A DNA stretch of 64,000 nt from Pogonophryne albipinna (taxonomy: Eukaryota > Chordata > Actinopteri > Perciformes > Artedidraconidae). Under the pieces are notes generated by a model, which did not search any database, was not told the DNA's origin, and saw only the letters and a list, made by a program, of their open reading frames with translations. A program made the position numbers and the translations under genes. Location of the stretch: NCBI GenBank assembly GCA_028583405.1, contig CM053259.1, forward strand, positions 19,567,594 through 19,631,593, in the 5' to 3' direction. Below are positions 34,555 through 47,935 of this stretch, piece after piece (the stretch's first letter is position 1; each line of letters begins with the position of its first letter).

Positions 34555-37457
34555 ATATTCCCAGACATTTGTGTAAATAATTTGAAAAAGATGGCTGGGC
34601 AAACCTGTTACTGACCATTAAATAACTCAACTAACTTACACTAAATTATCATAATTGCACATTTAAATTCTATTTGTTTAATCACCCCATTCTTTAAAAT
34701 AATAATATGTGTTCAAATGCGGCTGAAAACAGCAACCCCAGTCTACAACCATATGTCAATAATACAATATTGACATGTAATTTCCCCCTAAGTATAGACA
34801 TTGTGAGATGAACCAATATAAGATAAATAGTCTTCTGGATAATCTTTGTATTACCGTGCTTTACACAAAAAGTAAAATAGTTATTTCCCTAAAGTTAAAA
34901 AGAACAAAAAACAGACAAGTTTAATAGTCAGTCGATTTTAACACGCAGTCACACAAGCAGGATTGACCTTTAACACACTCAAGGAGCACTATCTTTACTC
35001 ACATTCAAAAGGAAAGTGTAATATGTATGTATGACATGCAGTGAGCTCTGTCTCTTGTAACAAGCTTATTCTACAGTTTCACTTATTGTAAGCCATGAGG
35101 ATAGAACATAAGGCACATGCCAAACATCCTGACGCTTTTGTTAAAGCTTAAATGATTGTATTCTGACTCTACATCTTCAACAGGCACTTAGACAAATATG
35201 GATCCATCCCCTATAGAGAAGGCTGACATACTGTATATGGTCCATCCATTAACAGCCATTTTCTGACATGTGTTGATCACGGGGACTTACCGCCCAGCGT
35301 CATTGTTTGACTGTCAGCCCTCCATCTGCTCATTTCTGAGGCGTTCTGCTCAGAGAAAAGCAACTGTCGACGGTACATTTACAAAAGCGAATGAAGGCAG
35401 AAAGAAGCCGGGAGTGTAAATGTGTAATCACCATTCTGCAAGAGTGACGGGTGAATAAAGGAGGAGACAGGGAGGAGAGATGGAGGGCAAGGAAAGGTGG
35501 GATCTTTGTGAGTGAGAAAGAAACAAAACAAAATGTATAAGACTACTTTATATTCTGAAATTTCATTTATTTATCTCCCTTCTTTCATCTGTATATTACC
35601 TTTCCTCTCAGAAGCTCTCCTAAATGTACACCTCCCCTCTCTGAATTGGTACAACATTAATTTAATAAACTAATTAGTCTGTAATTCAAAACATATTTGT
35701 ATAGTTATGAAGATAAGTCCCCAGGCACGCTGGCGGCAAATCTAATGATGCTGTTGGTGAGTCAAGTGTAACCGTATATTTCTGAAGGGTATAAACAAAA
35801 TAGTGTTTCGTCAAAAGCAGCTGCAACTCGTAAGAGACTCCAAAGACACTTCTCTTTGAGTTTAGTGATTTATTTGAACCAATTCATCTTCTGAATATCT
35901 GTAAATTCATGGAAATTTGTAAAAACCTCCAGCCTGTATTTTCTGTTTTTGTGAAATATCTTTACCTCACATCCTGTCTTGAAATGCTTCAAAATCTGAG
36001 ATGCTGAAGGCACAACGAGCAGCAGAAAACAGAGGACACGGGATTGGTCACAGCCGAGTCTTAGGACAGAGGAAAGGACACGAGAGAGGAGACGAAAAGG
36101 CAGGGATTGGCTGTCCTCAGTAAGCCCCTCTATTCAGTCTACTCTCCCCCATAGGAGAGCTGCAGCACACAGCTGGTGAGACAGAGATAAAGGGCTGACG
36201 TGTGGAGGGTGAGGAAACAGAGAGGAGGAAGAGAGGAGGCAGCTCAGATAAAGAGAGGATAGAGACTAAGTGAAATGGAGGGAGTTTAGAGGGAGAGAAG
36301 ACATCAGTGGGAAGGTCAGGAAAGCAAAGGATACAATCAGACAAATCACATGGAGGAAGAGAGGGGGGGGGAGCTCAGACAGGCCCAGACAAGTTTATCC
36401 TCTACAGGAAAACACATAAACACAAACGCACATAAGCACATCAGTTCTTCTGACTATGCTAGGTTACAACTCCAACGCTGACAGCTAACTGCAGCCAGAA
36501 CTATATTAAATTATGGATTAATATGACGATCATTTGTTCTATAAAATGTCAAATAACTGAAATATATCCATCCCTGTTTGTCAAGTCAAAGGTGAAGTCT
36601 TTAATGGATTTTTTTTTGTCAGTACAACACCGAGAGACTTTGGGTTTCATGATATACTGTAAAGCAAAGAAAAGCAGGATATCTCCATATGGGAAAGGGT
36701 TGAACACATCTGCCTTTTGCATGAAAAATATGTTTAATGATTAATCCATGGCAATTATTTTGTTATTCGTCTACTTGTCTTCTTTGCAGATCTAAAGCAG
36801 ATAAGATAACTAGTGCTGGGTTTACCAATCTAATAATGTTCTCTTTCTCTTGTCAGTGGATCATCTGAAAACAATGTGATAATGCCTCTCATTGTTGTGA
36901 AGAAAAGTCAGTTAAGTCTGCTGATCTACAGTCCCTTTCACATCTGTTATTCTGCTCATCCACAGCATGTCATGCAACACCTCGCTACACCTCGTGTTTT
37001 TATCCTATCTGGTGTCACATGAAAGAGCTCATGAAAAGTACTTTCGTAACACTACAACTAGAGCTTGTATGTGATAAAAACATTTTTAAAATGTAGAAAC
37101 AGCTGAAAAAGAAGCGTCTTGTACTCATTGCATAATCACTCTGTGTTCACTTGATTCCATGGCTTTTTGACAAAAAAATTGAAATATGATCGGTCAGCAA
37201 AGTTAAAACTCCTATTGGCAGTCTGATTGATCAGGGAAATCAAATAATTATGGAAATGCCTGGTTACCAAATGATCTTGCATTAGTATTTCAATCTCTTA
37301 TGCAAGCCTATATGACCACTATGTAAATACTGTAGTTTAAAATCAGCAGATAGGTTTTATGTTTTGTTATCACAAAAGCTCCACTGTGGTGCGGTTTGTT
37401 TGTGATGTGAATGCAGAGTTTGATTGTTAGTTTGAACAAACTAACCAAACGTTTGTT
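34555..37457. other. Stretch without a recognised gene
   Basis: AT-rich sequence with GA-rich patches (35450-35530, 36180-36370). A small splice-like pair on the minus strand at 35291-35345 is discussed under findings. Confidence 0.5.
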
Positions 37458-37629
37458 GCCCCTTTCACACCAACGCGGTTCCAGGGCCGGTTCGGAGCTA
37501 GAGCCTGAAAAGCACCAGTCGGGCTCTAGGCGGTGTGAACTAAACGGGGGCTGAAAAGAAGAACCGGTTCCGAACTAGAAAAGCTTGAGCACGGAGCTAG
37601 AACGGGAACTGCGTTGGTGTGAAAGGGGC
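37458..37629. mobile_element. Short MITE, 172 bp, with inverted ends
   Basis: The ends GCCCCTTTCACACCAACGC and GCGTTGGTGTGAAAGGGGC are exact inverted copies, and the interior continues as a partial foldback built on GGTTC / GAACC blocks. No clear target duplication is visible beside it. It lies 66 bp from the exon-like segment at 37.7 kb. Confidence 0.8.
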
Positions 37630-37695
37630 GTATGTAATTATCTGATCTGAACCAAACACATATTATGGGTTAGACTCTTTCTGCTTTCTCCCTAC

Positions 37696-37861
37696 CTGAG
37701 CGGGGGTGGAGGAGGTGGGGCCTGCTGCTCAGTGGAGAGCTGACAACCGACTGGAGCTGCACTTCCTGCTGTGAAGTCTGGATCTCTCCACCAATGGGAG
37801 GGCAGCGCTCCGGGTGCCGGTCTGTCCACGTCTGTCTGTCTGCAGGCGCTGTGACCATTCC
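37696..37861 (-). other. Exon-like segment, 166 bp, between good splice sites
   Basis: On the minus strand a pyrimidine-rich acceptor (GCTGTGTCTCCCTGTAG, AG at 37863-37862) is followed by 166 bp and a donor (CTCAG|GTAGGGAG, GT at 37695-37694). Two of the three frames are open throughout: one reads GMVTAPADRQTWTDRHPERC and the other NGHSACRQTDVDRPAPGALP. Neither is recognised. The GC content is clearly above its surroundings. It lies 6.5 kb downstream of the gap on the ataxin-1 strand, so it may be an alternative ataxin-1 exon, an exon of a neighbouring gene, or chance. Confidence 0.3.
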
Positions 37862-38770
37862 CTACAGGGAGACACAGCGGAAACATTAACACCATTTTCT
37901 AAGTGTTCCTGATATGGCTTTTTATTTTTCTACTGTTACAAGCTGGCTCTGCTTGGAACATAAGGACAACAGTTCCACACAGGAGTTGCCCAAAACAAGT
38001 ATTTATTTTAACCAACACAGTGGTTACAACCAGCAATAAAACAAACACAGGAGCGGTGTCCTGGTGCAAAGTAGCTCAATTATCACTGCATAATAAGCAG
38101 AACCCCTGCTATGTAATAACAATCATCAGCTTAACGTTTAGCCAAATGTTATTTTCCAAATGAAGAATGTATGCATCTGTTCAGTTAGCTCTATAATGTT
38201 ACCAAGATGGTTTATTAATATTTCAACACTGACATTGATGAAAAACATAAAAGCAACATCAATGGGTGTGCTTTTTGCAACATTGAGCTATGCCAACATT
38301 CTCTTAATTCTCTAAATAAGAGAAGCAAACTGTTGCCTTTTGGATGCACATTAATTGCCAACATAGGCTTGACCTGACAGAGTCCCCCAGAGCACAAGGT
38401 TTAAAAATAACATCTGTATATTAGTATCTGATAGTGGACGAAATCTTTTTTTATTATAGGTCTGTTATAATGCATGTGCGTCTGTAATTGTCTGTACTTT
38501 TAGATTGTGCACTATAGTTATCACTGTCTCCCTGCAACTCCTTGCCTCTTTCTCTCTCTCAGGATTATTCAGAACAAACACCCATGCTATTTATATACCA
38601 ACGCCCCATTGGCATGGCAACCACGCTTTGTTTACCCGCATGAGATACAGCTTTGAGGCGTGTGTCCTCCTCAGAAAGAAAACATTAGGAGGCATTAAGG
38701 TCTCTTTCATGAACTGTGTTAACTGTCTGGTGAGGACAATGTCTCCCTTTGACCAAATGCCTCCGGTAAA

Positions 38771-39349
38771 CTAATAATAATAATAATAATAATAATAATA
38801 CAACATTTATTTTGGGGGGCGCCTTTCATAACACCCAAGGACACCTTACAGGGTTACAGATTTACAATTTACATTTACAATTTTACCTTACAAATTAAAA
38901 CAGTGGATTTAGTGAAGTATCAGCCGGGGTAAGACACGACAAACAACAAGAAATTGACTACAAAAGGACACAAAAGGACACAGGGTACAGATTATAAAGA
39001 AAATGCCAGTTTGAACAGGTGGGTTTTGAGTTGGGTTTTGAATGTTGTTATGGAATCAGACTGTCGGATGTGTAGTGGCAGGGTGTTCCAGAGTCTGGGA
39101 GCCGAGCAGCTGAAAGCTCGAGCACCCATGGTTTTGAGGCGATAGCTTGGGACGGTGAGAAGTCCTACGGACGAAGAGCGGAGGGTGCGGGAGGGGGTGT
39201 ACTCCTGAAGGAGGTCAGAGATGTAGATGGGGGCAAGGTTATGGACAGCTTTGTATATGAGTAGAATGTTTTTGTAGTCAATACGGTAGCGTACAGGAAG
39301 CCAGTGTAGCTGAGTGAGAATGGGGGTGATGTGGTCGGATGAGAACTGA
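38771..39349 (-). mobile_element. L2-like LINE 3' end (RT C-terminus, 3' UTR and (ATT)n tail)
   Basis: On the minus strand an uninterrupted frame of about 117 codons ends at the TAA at 38994-38992. It reads through LHWLPVRYRIDYKNILLIYK, EYTPSRTLRSS and APRLWNTLPLHIR, the conserved C-terminal part of L2-clade reverse-transcriptase ORFs. About 190 bp of 3' UTR follow, then a (TAA)n tract on the plus strand (38771-38800) that is the tail. The copy is 5' truncated at about 39349. The lack of stops suggests a fairly young insertion. Confidence 0.85.
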
Positions 39350-41721
<2,372 letters not shown>

Positions 41722-41963
41722 TTCCTCCTACTCAGCAGCCTAGGATTCAGTTCCCTGTCCGTCACACCACACACTCAATAAAACTGGCAGCTTGGGTGTG
41801 TGTTTCCGTGTGTGGTTGTGTGTCCATTTGCACCTATGAAACCATGCCCAGCCCCTTTCATACTGCTTTTCTATTGGTTCCCTGCCTGCTGTCCCTCTGT
41901 CCTACACAAGCACAGTATAAACACGCACACTCACAGCAAGCATAGTTGTCAAAAGAGCCATAA

Positions 41964-42071
<108 letters not shown>

Positions 42072-42885
42072 AGGGAGCAGTATCTCTTGCAGTATTGCAC
42101 CCTGACCTAGCTCGTCTGGCTAATGCTTCTCTCAATGTCCACACTACAAGACAGAGTTACATATGAAACAAGTCCCTTGGTATTTAGGGCTTGTATTATT
42201 ACTGTCTTTTATACTAAACTTAAATATCTCTGTCCATTTTCATGTCAAATCAGCGTATTTATCCGCACATTATTGCTTCTATTTATGAGATTCAATTAGT
42301 TCAAATGTTTCACAGGAGGCTCAGAGGGCAGTCCATGCTCCCTTGTGGGCTTGTTTGGATTCATAAGCATGTCCTTCCTTATGCTGCCTTTGTTCTCTAT
42401 TTGTATCTTTGTTTGTAGACGAGAACATTTTTTTTCATAAGCAGAACAAATGCACCAGAAGGCAACTGTCCTCAGAAGGGAATTCCACTGAAACCTTCTA
42501 TGACTTGGCTTCCCTGCAAAAGATTCACTGCAACTAACGGGCTGTTTTTCTGGTTGAAAATGCATCATAAGTGTCGGCGTCCAAGGACTGAGGAAAGTGC
42601 AGCGTTGCAAAGTTCTTGGAGTGCTCTGCAGGCTCTGGGTTCACTGGCTGCACACAACAAGACCAGCATCAGACCGGCCAACAATAGCTTGGTTAGTCGA
42701 ACACAACCGTGTGTGCACCGGAGACCAACAACAGCCATGTATGAACTATTAAAGCGACTCCATCAATGAACAATGTTTGTATAAAATGCTGATTCATGCA
42801 CCTGAGACTCTCCAAAAAGCACAATTTCATCAAGCCATTAAAAATGACGTAACTTAGGAACAGAAAATTAGCAATGGACACATAT

Positions 42886-43000
42886 AAGATAAGATAAGAT
42901 GGACGTTTATCAATCCCCATGGGATAATTCAGTAGTTTAAACAGAAACAGGGTGAGATTGAAAAACAGGACAGCACATATTCACACAAGATTAAAGATTA
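42886..43000 (-). repeat. LINE-type 3' tail, (TATCT)n on the minus strand
   Basis: TAAGATAAGATAAGATGG then ACGTTTATCAATCCCCATGGGATAATTCAG is, on the minus strand, the familiar teleost LINE end with CTGAAT...CCCATGGGGATTGATAAA and a pentamer tail. The copy is strongly 5' truncated. Its left (5') limit near 43000 is uncertain. Confidence 0.5.
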
Positions 43001-44357
43001 ATTAAAATGAAAGATACAATTAAAAAAATACCTCACATGTGCTGAACTAATTTACCCTATAAATCTAAAACATATTACTTAATATTATAAAGTTATTAGC
43101 ACTACCCTCAATTTGTGTTATTCTTTTTCAAACTGGAAATGTATCACCTGTTTTAACTGTTTCGTCAGTATTGTTGAGGACAAATGTTTTAGCAACACCA
43201 GGCCTCATTATTATCTAAATTAATAATACGCTTTGGAAATACCTTTCTGTGAGCCAATATGTTGTTAAAGCTCATCATACATTCAAACTTGAGAAAAGTA
43301 TGCGAGGAAAAGAGAGAAAAGGAAGATCAACACAGAAAATGCAACGCAGCAAAATCACAAACTACCTCCTAGTTAAGTAACTCACTCACTAACCCTCGTC
43401 ACTATCATGCAGGTCAAACTTCAGCTCTCTTAAAACCGCCCAAATGTGCTTCTGTGTACATGACGATCACGCTTCACCCTGCTGATAAACACACACACAC
43501 GTCCACACTCCCATTCATACAGTCCACGTACATACACAGCCCAGACAGCAGAGATAGGAGGGCAGCTTAAAGAGACAATGAACACATCTTAGATAAAGCA
43601 CACTGGTGTACAAAGAGAAACGAAGATTAAAAACCTCTCTTGCTCCTTTTTTGTCAGTGTGCACAGAATTAAGACGACACTGGGAAAACTGCTGTCTGGT
43701 AAAATGACTGCCGAGGTTTAGCTTGCTCACTTTGAGACCCCCCTGTGGGACGTTAATTGAGCTTCTCCTGATGTCATTAAACGTCATGATGTGATCTAGT
43801 AACTTCACGAAGGATTTTACAAAGTCAACTCAACAAACTATCAAGGTCGCACTTGAAAAGTTCCAAAAATATGTACCTTTAGGTTTCCTTATTCCGTGAA
43901 AGCTATAATTTGAATGCATTTCTTCAGTGTTAATGTTTGCAGTTGATACACCCGTAAACTAGAGGATTTGAGGTTTAAATCAAATCAAGCATCCTTCTTA
44001 TCTCATGACTTCTCCTCCTCATCGTTTGTAGGTACTCTTCCTCTTTCATCTCCTAAGATCTCATATTCTTTCCTCCTTTCACCATCCTTCCTCTCTTGTA
44101 CTAGAATTCTCCTGGGCAACACATAACAACACCACAGTGACACGTGACGGGATGCAAGCGGAGGGAATAAAACACAGAACTCACACACACACTCCACGCT
44201 GTGTGCTGCAGAGAAGAAGTGTGTGTGGGATAAAAACATGAAGAAACAGAGTGAGCGACAGATGAAGGAAGTCCTCCATTGCTCTTCTGTAAGTGTGCAT
44301 GTATGTACAGTATTTACCCTCTGAACACACACGTGTGTGAGGGGCCAACATGTGTTA
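43001..44357. other. Stretch left of the gap without a recognised exon
   Basis: This is where the end of the ataxin-1 coding exon or the next intron should lie. I searched the minus strand for AXH-like residues (such as FFVFGQGWSSC) and saw none. It appears intronic. Confidence 0.55.
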
Positions 44358-45357
44358 NNNNNNNNNNNNNNNNNNNNNNNNNNNNNNNNNNNNNNNNNNN
44401 NNNNNNNNNNNNNNNNNNNNNNNNNNNNNNNNNNNNNNNNNNNNNNNNNNNNNNNNNNNNNNNNNNNNNNNNNNNNNNNNNNNNNNNNNNNNNNNNNNNN
44501 NNNNNNNNNNNNNNNNNNNNNNNNNNNNNNNNNNNNNNNNNNNNNNNNNNNNNNNNNNNNNNNNNNNNNNNNNNNNNNNNNNNNNNNNNNNNNNNNNNNN
44601 NNNNNNNNNNNNNNNNNNNNNNNNNNNNNNNNNNNNNNNNNNNNNNNNNNNNNNNNNNNNNNNNNNNNNNNNNNNNNNNNNNNNNNNNNNNNNNNNNNNN
44701 NNNNNNNNNNNNNNNNNNNNNNNNNNNNNNNNNNNNNNNNNNNNNNNNNNNNNNNNNNNNNNNNNNNNNNNNNNNNNNNNNNNNNNNNNNNNNNNNNNNN
44801 NNNNNNNNNNNNNNNNNNNNNNNNNNNNNNNNNNNNNNNNNNNNNNNNNNNNNNNNNNNNNNNNNNNNNNNNNNNNNNNNNNNNNNNNNNNNNNNNNNNN
44901 NNNNNNNNNNNNNNNNNNNNNNNNNNNNNNNNNNNNNNNNNNNNNNNNNNNNNNNNNNNNNNNNNNNNNNNNNNNNNNNNNNNNNNNNNNNNNNNNNNNN
45001 NNNNNNNNNNNNNNNNNNNNNNNNNNNNNNNNNNNNNNNNNNNNNNNNNNNNNNNNNNNNNNNNNNNNNNNNNNNNNNNNNNNNNNNNNNNNNNNNNNNN
45101 NNNNNNNNNNNNNNNNNNNNNNNNNNNNNNNNNNNNNNNNNNNNNNNNNNNNNNNNNNNNNNNNNNNNNNNNNNNNNNNNNNNNNNNNNNNNNNNNNNNN
45201 NNNNNNNNNNNNNNNNNNNNNNNNNNNNNNNNNNNNNNNNNNNNNNNNNNNNNNNNNNNNNNNNNNNNNNNNNNNNNNNNNNNNNNNNNNNNNNNNNNNN
45301 NNNNNNNNNNNNNNNNNNNNNNNNNNNNNNNNNNNNNNNNNNNNNNNNNNNNNNNNN
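44358..45357. other. Assembly gap of exactly 1000 N
   Basis: The run of unknown bases is exactly 1000 long, a value typical of an arbitrary gap size, so the true length is unknown. It cuts the ataxin-1 coding exon just after VVQAQLHLP, where the AXH domain should begin a few dozen residues later. Long open frames that span this block consist of X residues and carry no information. Confidence 0.99.
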
Positions 45358-46960
45358 CAGAAGTCGCGACCACCATGGCGGCGCGGGAAAAATGGGGAGA
45401 TGAAGCTGGGCTTGGACCACTGCACCTGAAACGCTCTGGTGATACGAGCCGCCGGTGGTGCTCAAGAGTTTCTCCTTGGGGGCCGCAATGTATGTGTGTG
45501 GGAGTCTGGTAGGAAACGAGGCGGCTTGGCTAGATGATGTTACTTGGGAGGTTACAGGTTCCAATGTGGCCACTCCACTTCCACTTACAGGGATAATGAC
45601 TGGTTGGGTACCAGGAATGAGTAAGTGTTGTTTGTAGGCTGGTGTGATAGCTGATCGGCGTATGGCTCCCAGCGCCCCCTGCTATGTACCCAATTATAGG
45701 TGGCTGAGGGTAGATACTGGAGGAGGGGAGACCCATTGACAGTGACTCTGTGGCGCTGTGGGTGGTCTGGATGACGGTCTGAGGCGACAGTGTGCTGACA
45801 GCAGCTTTCAGGCTGTCCACACTTAATGGGGATGCAAACGTGGAAAGAGGAGGAGGTGTTGGAGGAGGAGGTTGTGCGATTGACAGGCTTGCCCAGGATG
45901 ATGCCACCTTTCTCCAGGTGTGCGGGGGCACAGGTTGTCAGCTTCTCGTTGCCCGGCTCTGTGTTGTACCAGCTGGTGGTCCCCATGGCTGTTGGGCATC
46001 AGCATGAACGAGGTTCTCAGCCCTGAGTGATCGTGAGTGGCGTAGTCTGAGTGCAGAACCAGCTGGCGGGCCTCGTAGGAGGACAAAGACAATGTGGCGT
46101 CCCGGGATTTGCTCCCTGGCTTAGAGAGGTTGGACTCGGGGGACATTCCAAACCGCCGACCCCTTTCCAGCTCTCCATTATTGTGCTCTCTGTGTCTGGA
46201 GCCACCTTCATCTTTCCTTGTGGGTCCGTCCGAATACTGCACCACAAGCTGGGACATCCCATGTCCCAAAGAATGGTGGGGGTGCAGTGACTGGAGAGGA
46301 AGGTGGACGCCTCCTTGGTAATGAGGTGACGGCACAGTCCGTGTTGACGTTGACATCTGAACTTGGTGAGGGTAGAGGTCTGTCGAAGGCGGAGGGCATG
46401 GAGGCGCGTGCCGAGGACGCTCTCTGCTGGTCGTGTTTGGAGGCGTGCGAAGGAGCAGACACTGTCTCTGTGTACGAGTGTCTCTGCGCGGCAAAAGAGG
46501 AGGACGAAGAGGAGGTGAGGGGGGGAGGTGGAGGAGGAGGCGGAAGCAATTGAGGGGAGATGTAGCTCGCGTATGGGGCACTGTAGGGTGAGGCTATGAA
46601 CTGCAGGTTGGGAGGCAGTTGGGCGTAGTGGACAGTTCCTCCAACAGTGGACTGTGACAGGGCGGACGTATACACTGTAGGAAGAGATGAGACGAGACTC
46701 AGTGAGGAGGATGAAGAGTCCGAGGTGGAGAAGAGGGATTTATACTGGAGGCTGTCCGACTGACTGGAGCTACGGTGACCGCCCACTCCACTTTCATTCC
46801 CAGCAGCCACGCTGGCCAGCCAGGCCATGTTCTCTGTGCGCTGGCTGTCACTAGCTGGGGGGATGGTGGGGGAGCGGAGTTCAGAGGGTAATGTGCTTGA
46901 GATGATCTCCCTCTTCTTTGGGGGCAGACATTCATTACTGCGTTCCTGATTGGACTTCAT
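45358..46960 (-). CDS. atxn1: Ataxin-1, first coding exon (partial, four frameshifts, runs into gap)
   Basis: Ataxin-1 is a nuclear RNA- and chromatin-associated co-regulator that works with Capicua; in humans its expanded polyglutamine causes SCA1. The start at 46960 (A at -3) gives MKSNQERSNECLPPKKREI, which matches the human ATXN1 N-terminus as I know it and differs from ATXN1L. Ataxin-1-like segments follow in order: HYAQLPPNLQFIASPYSAPYAS (residues ~111-132 of the first frame), a P8 run and an S6 run, QLVVQYSD, GELERGRRFG, SYEARQLVLHSDY, LGKPVNRT, LSPQTVIQTTHSATES, LLIPGTQPVIIPVSG and VVQAQLHLP near the gap. They lie in successive frames. Switches fall at about 46375-46440, 45920-45940, 45842-45880 and 45650-45690, and each is equivalent to one extra base. 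There is no polyQ tract, only CAGCAG at 46424-46429. The AXH domain and C-terminus are missing because of the gap. Identity is very likely; whether the breaks are real is not settled, and assembly error is favoured. Confidence 0.9.
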
Positions 46961-47305
46961 GCTGACTACGCCTCACGTCCCTAAACTGTACTTGCTTATC
47001 GTTCCTTAACTTTTGGCCTTCTATTGCTTTTCTTTTCTATTTCTGACTTTTTATTTCACTTTCCTTCCTTTTTCTCACTTTTGATGATCTATCACTTGTC
47101 TCGCCGTAATAAGCTATGAATTCCAAATCTCTACTCTCTTTCTATCTTGTTCACCAAAGCCCGATGTTTATCAGGGTGATAAGAAGGAAAATCCAGACCC
47201 TAACAAGCAGGTGAGGAGGGATTAAAGATGGAGATGAAGATATGGAGGGGGGTTGGAGGGTGGGGGGAGAGGGGGGGTAGGGCGGTCTGTTTGGTCCAGA
47301 GGTGT

Positions 47306-47419
47306 TTAGCGGCTGGAGGGTGAGCTCAGAGCTGGAGGGGAGAGAGTCACGACGTCACACCTGCTGCTGCCGCCGAGGATGACGGGGGGCCGAGTGCGTC
47401 GCACTTCATGCGGAATCAT
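47306..47419 (-). other. Upstream ORF 1 (37 codons) in the ataxin-1 leader
   Basis: An ATG at 47419 in the leader opens a 37-codon frame that begins MIPHEVRRTRPPV and stops at 47306-47308. It ends well before the main start at 46960. A translated upstream ORF would be expected to lower ataxin-1 output, but only its presence is seen here. It overlaps a second upstream ORF in another frame. Confidence 0.5.
47347..47409 (-). other. Upstream ORF 2 (20 codons) overlapping uORF 1
   Basis: A second ATG at 47409, ten bases after the first, opens a 20-codon frame that begins MKCDALGPPSS, contains an alanine run and stops at TGA 47347-47349. It lies wholly inside uORF 1 in a different frame. Function is not known; it is listed because two uORFs sit in the same exon as the main start. 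Confidence 0.45.
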
Positions 47420-47567
47420 TTCCTTGCAAAAGCAAGCCTGCCCACACCCAGCACAATCCTGTGGAAGAGAGACAGAAACGGCGTTAGAAAAGGTGTGAAA
47501 AGGTTAAATAAAACTAAATAATCACTGAAATGTATTAAATCTTAGATGAAGCATTCTTAGTCTAGGG

Positions 47568-47935
47568 CAGGGGTCGGCAAGCCCTGGCACGCGTGCCACC
47601 ATTAGCACGCGGCACCGTAACCAGTGGCACACTAGGAATAAGTGTGCAAAATATTGACATTTTATTTTCGGATCCTGAACGAGACCGCCGCCAGAGTGCG
47701 TCTCCCCGTTACCTGCAGAAGGAAGCCATGCACGCAACGCAGCCCCGCTCTCTTTAACTCCAGGTGACTTTCTGGCGCTTTCCTCCGTGGTGCAGTGCTG
47801 ATCGTTTCACCACAGAGGAAATCACTTCACAAATTGCAGTACCCATAAGGAGCTGTACACATGCCGCAGTTTTTGCGTGGCTGTGTCTTTAGTTGAAAGC
47901 CCAGTGGCGATCTGCTCATCTCTCATCGAAATAAC
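47568..47935 (+). mobile_element. Left part of a hAT-type element (right end not resolved)
   Basis: CAGGGGTCGGCAAGCCCTGG is a typical hAT end (CAGGGGTCGGCAACC family) and is followed by GGCACGCGTGCC and GTGGCACAC blocks common in these elements. The matching right end is not clear. A weak candidate, GCAAGGACCCCCTG, lies at about 48338-48351, but the flanks do not match. A different repeat-like start, AGGGGCGGACTGGCCAT, lies at 47946. The right limit given is nominal. Confidence 0.55.

Larger units (their letters stand above)
46961..47458 (-). other. atxn1: 5' leader of the ataxin-1 coding exon, with splice acceptor
   Basis: On the minus strand a strong acceptor (CTGTCTCTCTTCCACAG, with AG at 47460-47459) precedes GATTGTGC, so the exon begins at 47458. 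This puts about 498 bp of untranslated sequence ahead of the ataxin-1 start. That fits the known vertebrate layout, in which several non-coding exons precede a large exon holding the ATG. The leader is GC- and C-rich near its 5' end and AT-richer close to the ATG. It contains upstream ATGs, listed separately. The acceptor is read from sequence; its use is inferred. Confidence 0.7.

Noticed and set aside
42296..42610. 104-codon minus-strand frame
   Set aside because: It was considered as a possible ataxin-1 C-terminal exon, but no AXH-like or C-terminal ataxin-1 residues are present.
44003..45573. Open frames of 356-457 codons across 44.0-45.6 kb
   Set aside because: Nearly all of their length is unknown residues from the N block. 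Only the short tail right of the gap in one frame belongs to ataxin-1.
45650..46440. Programmed ribosomal frameshifting as an explanation of the ataxin-1 frame changes
   Set aside because: Four separate shifts in one exon, without slippery-site and stop-codon context, have no precedent in this family. Sequence error or decay is far simpler.
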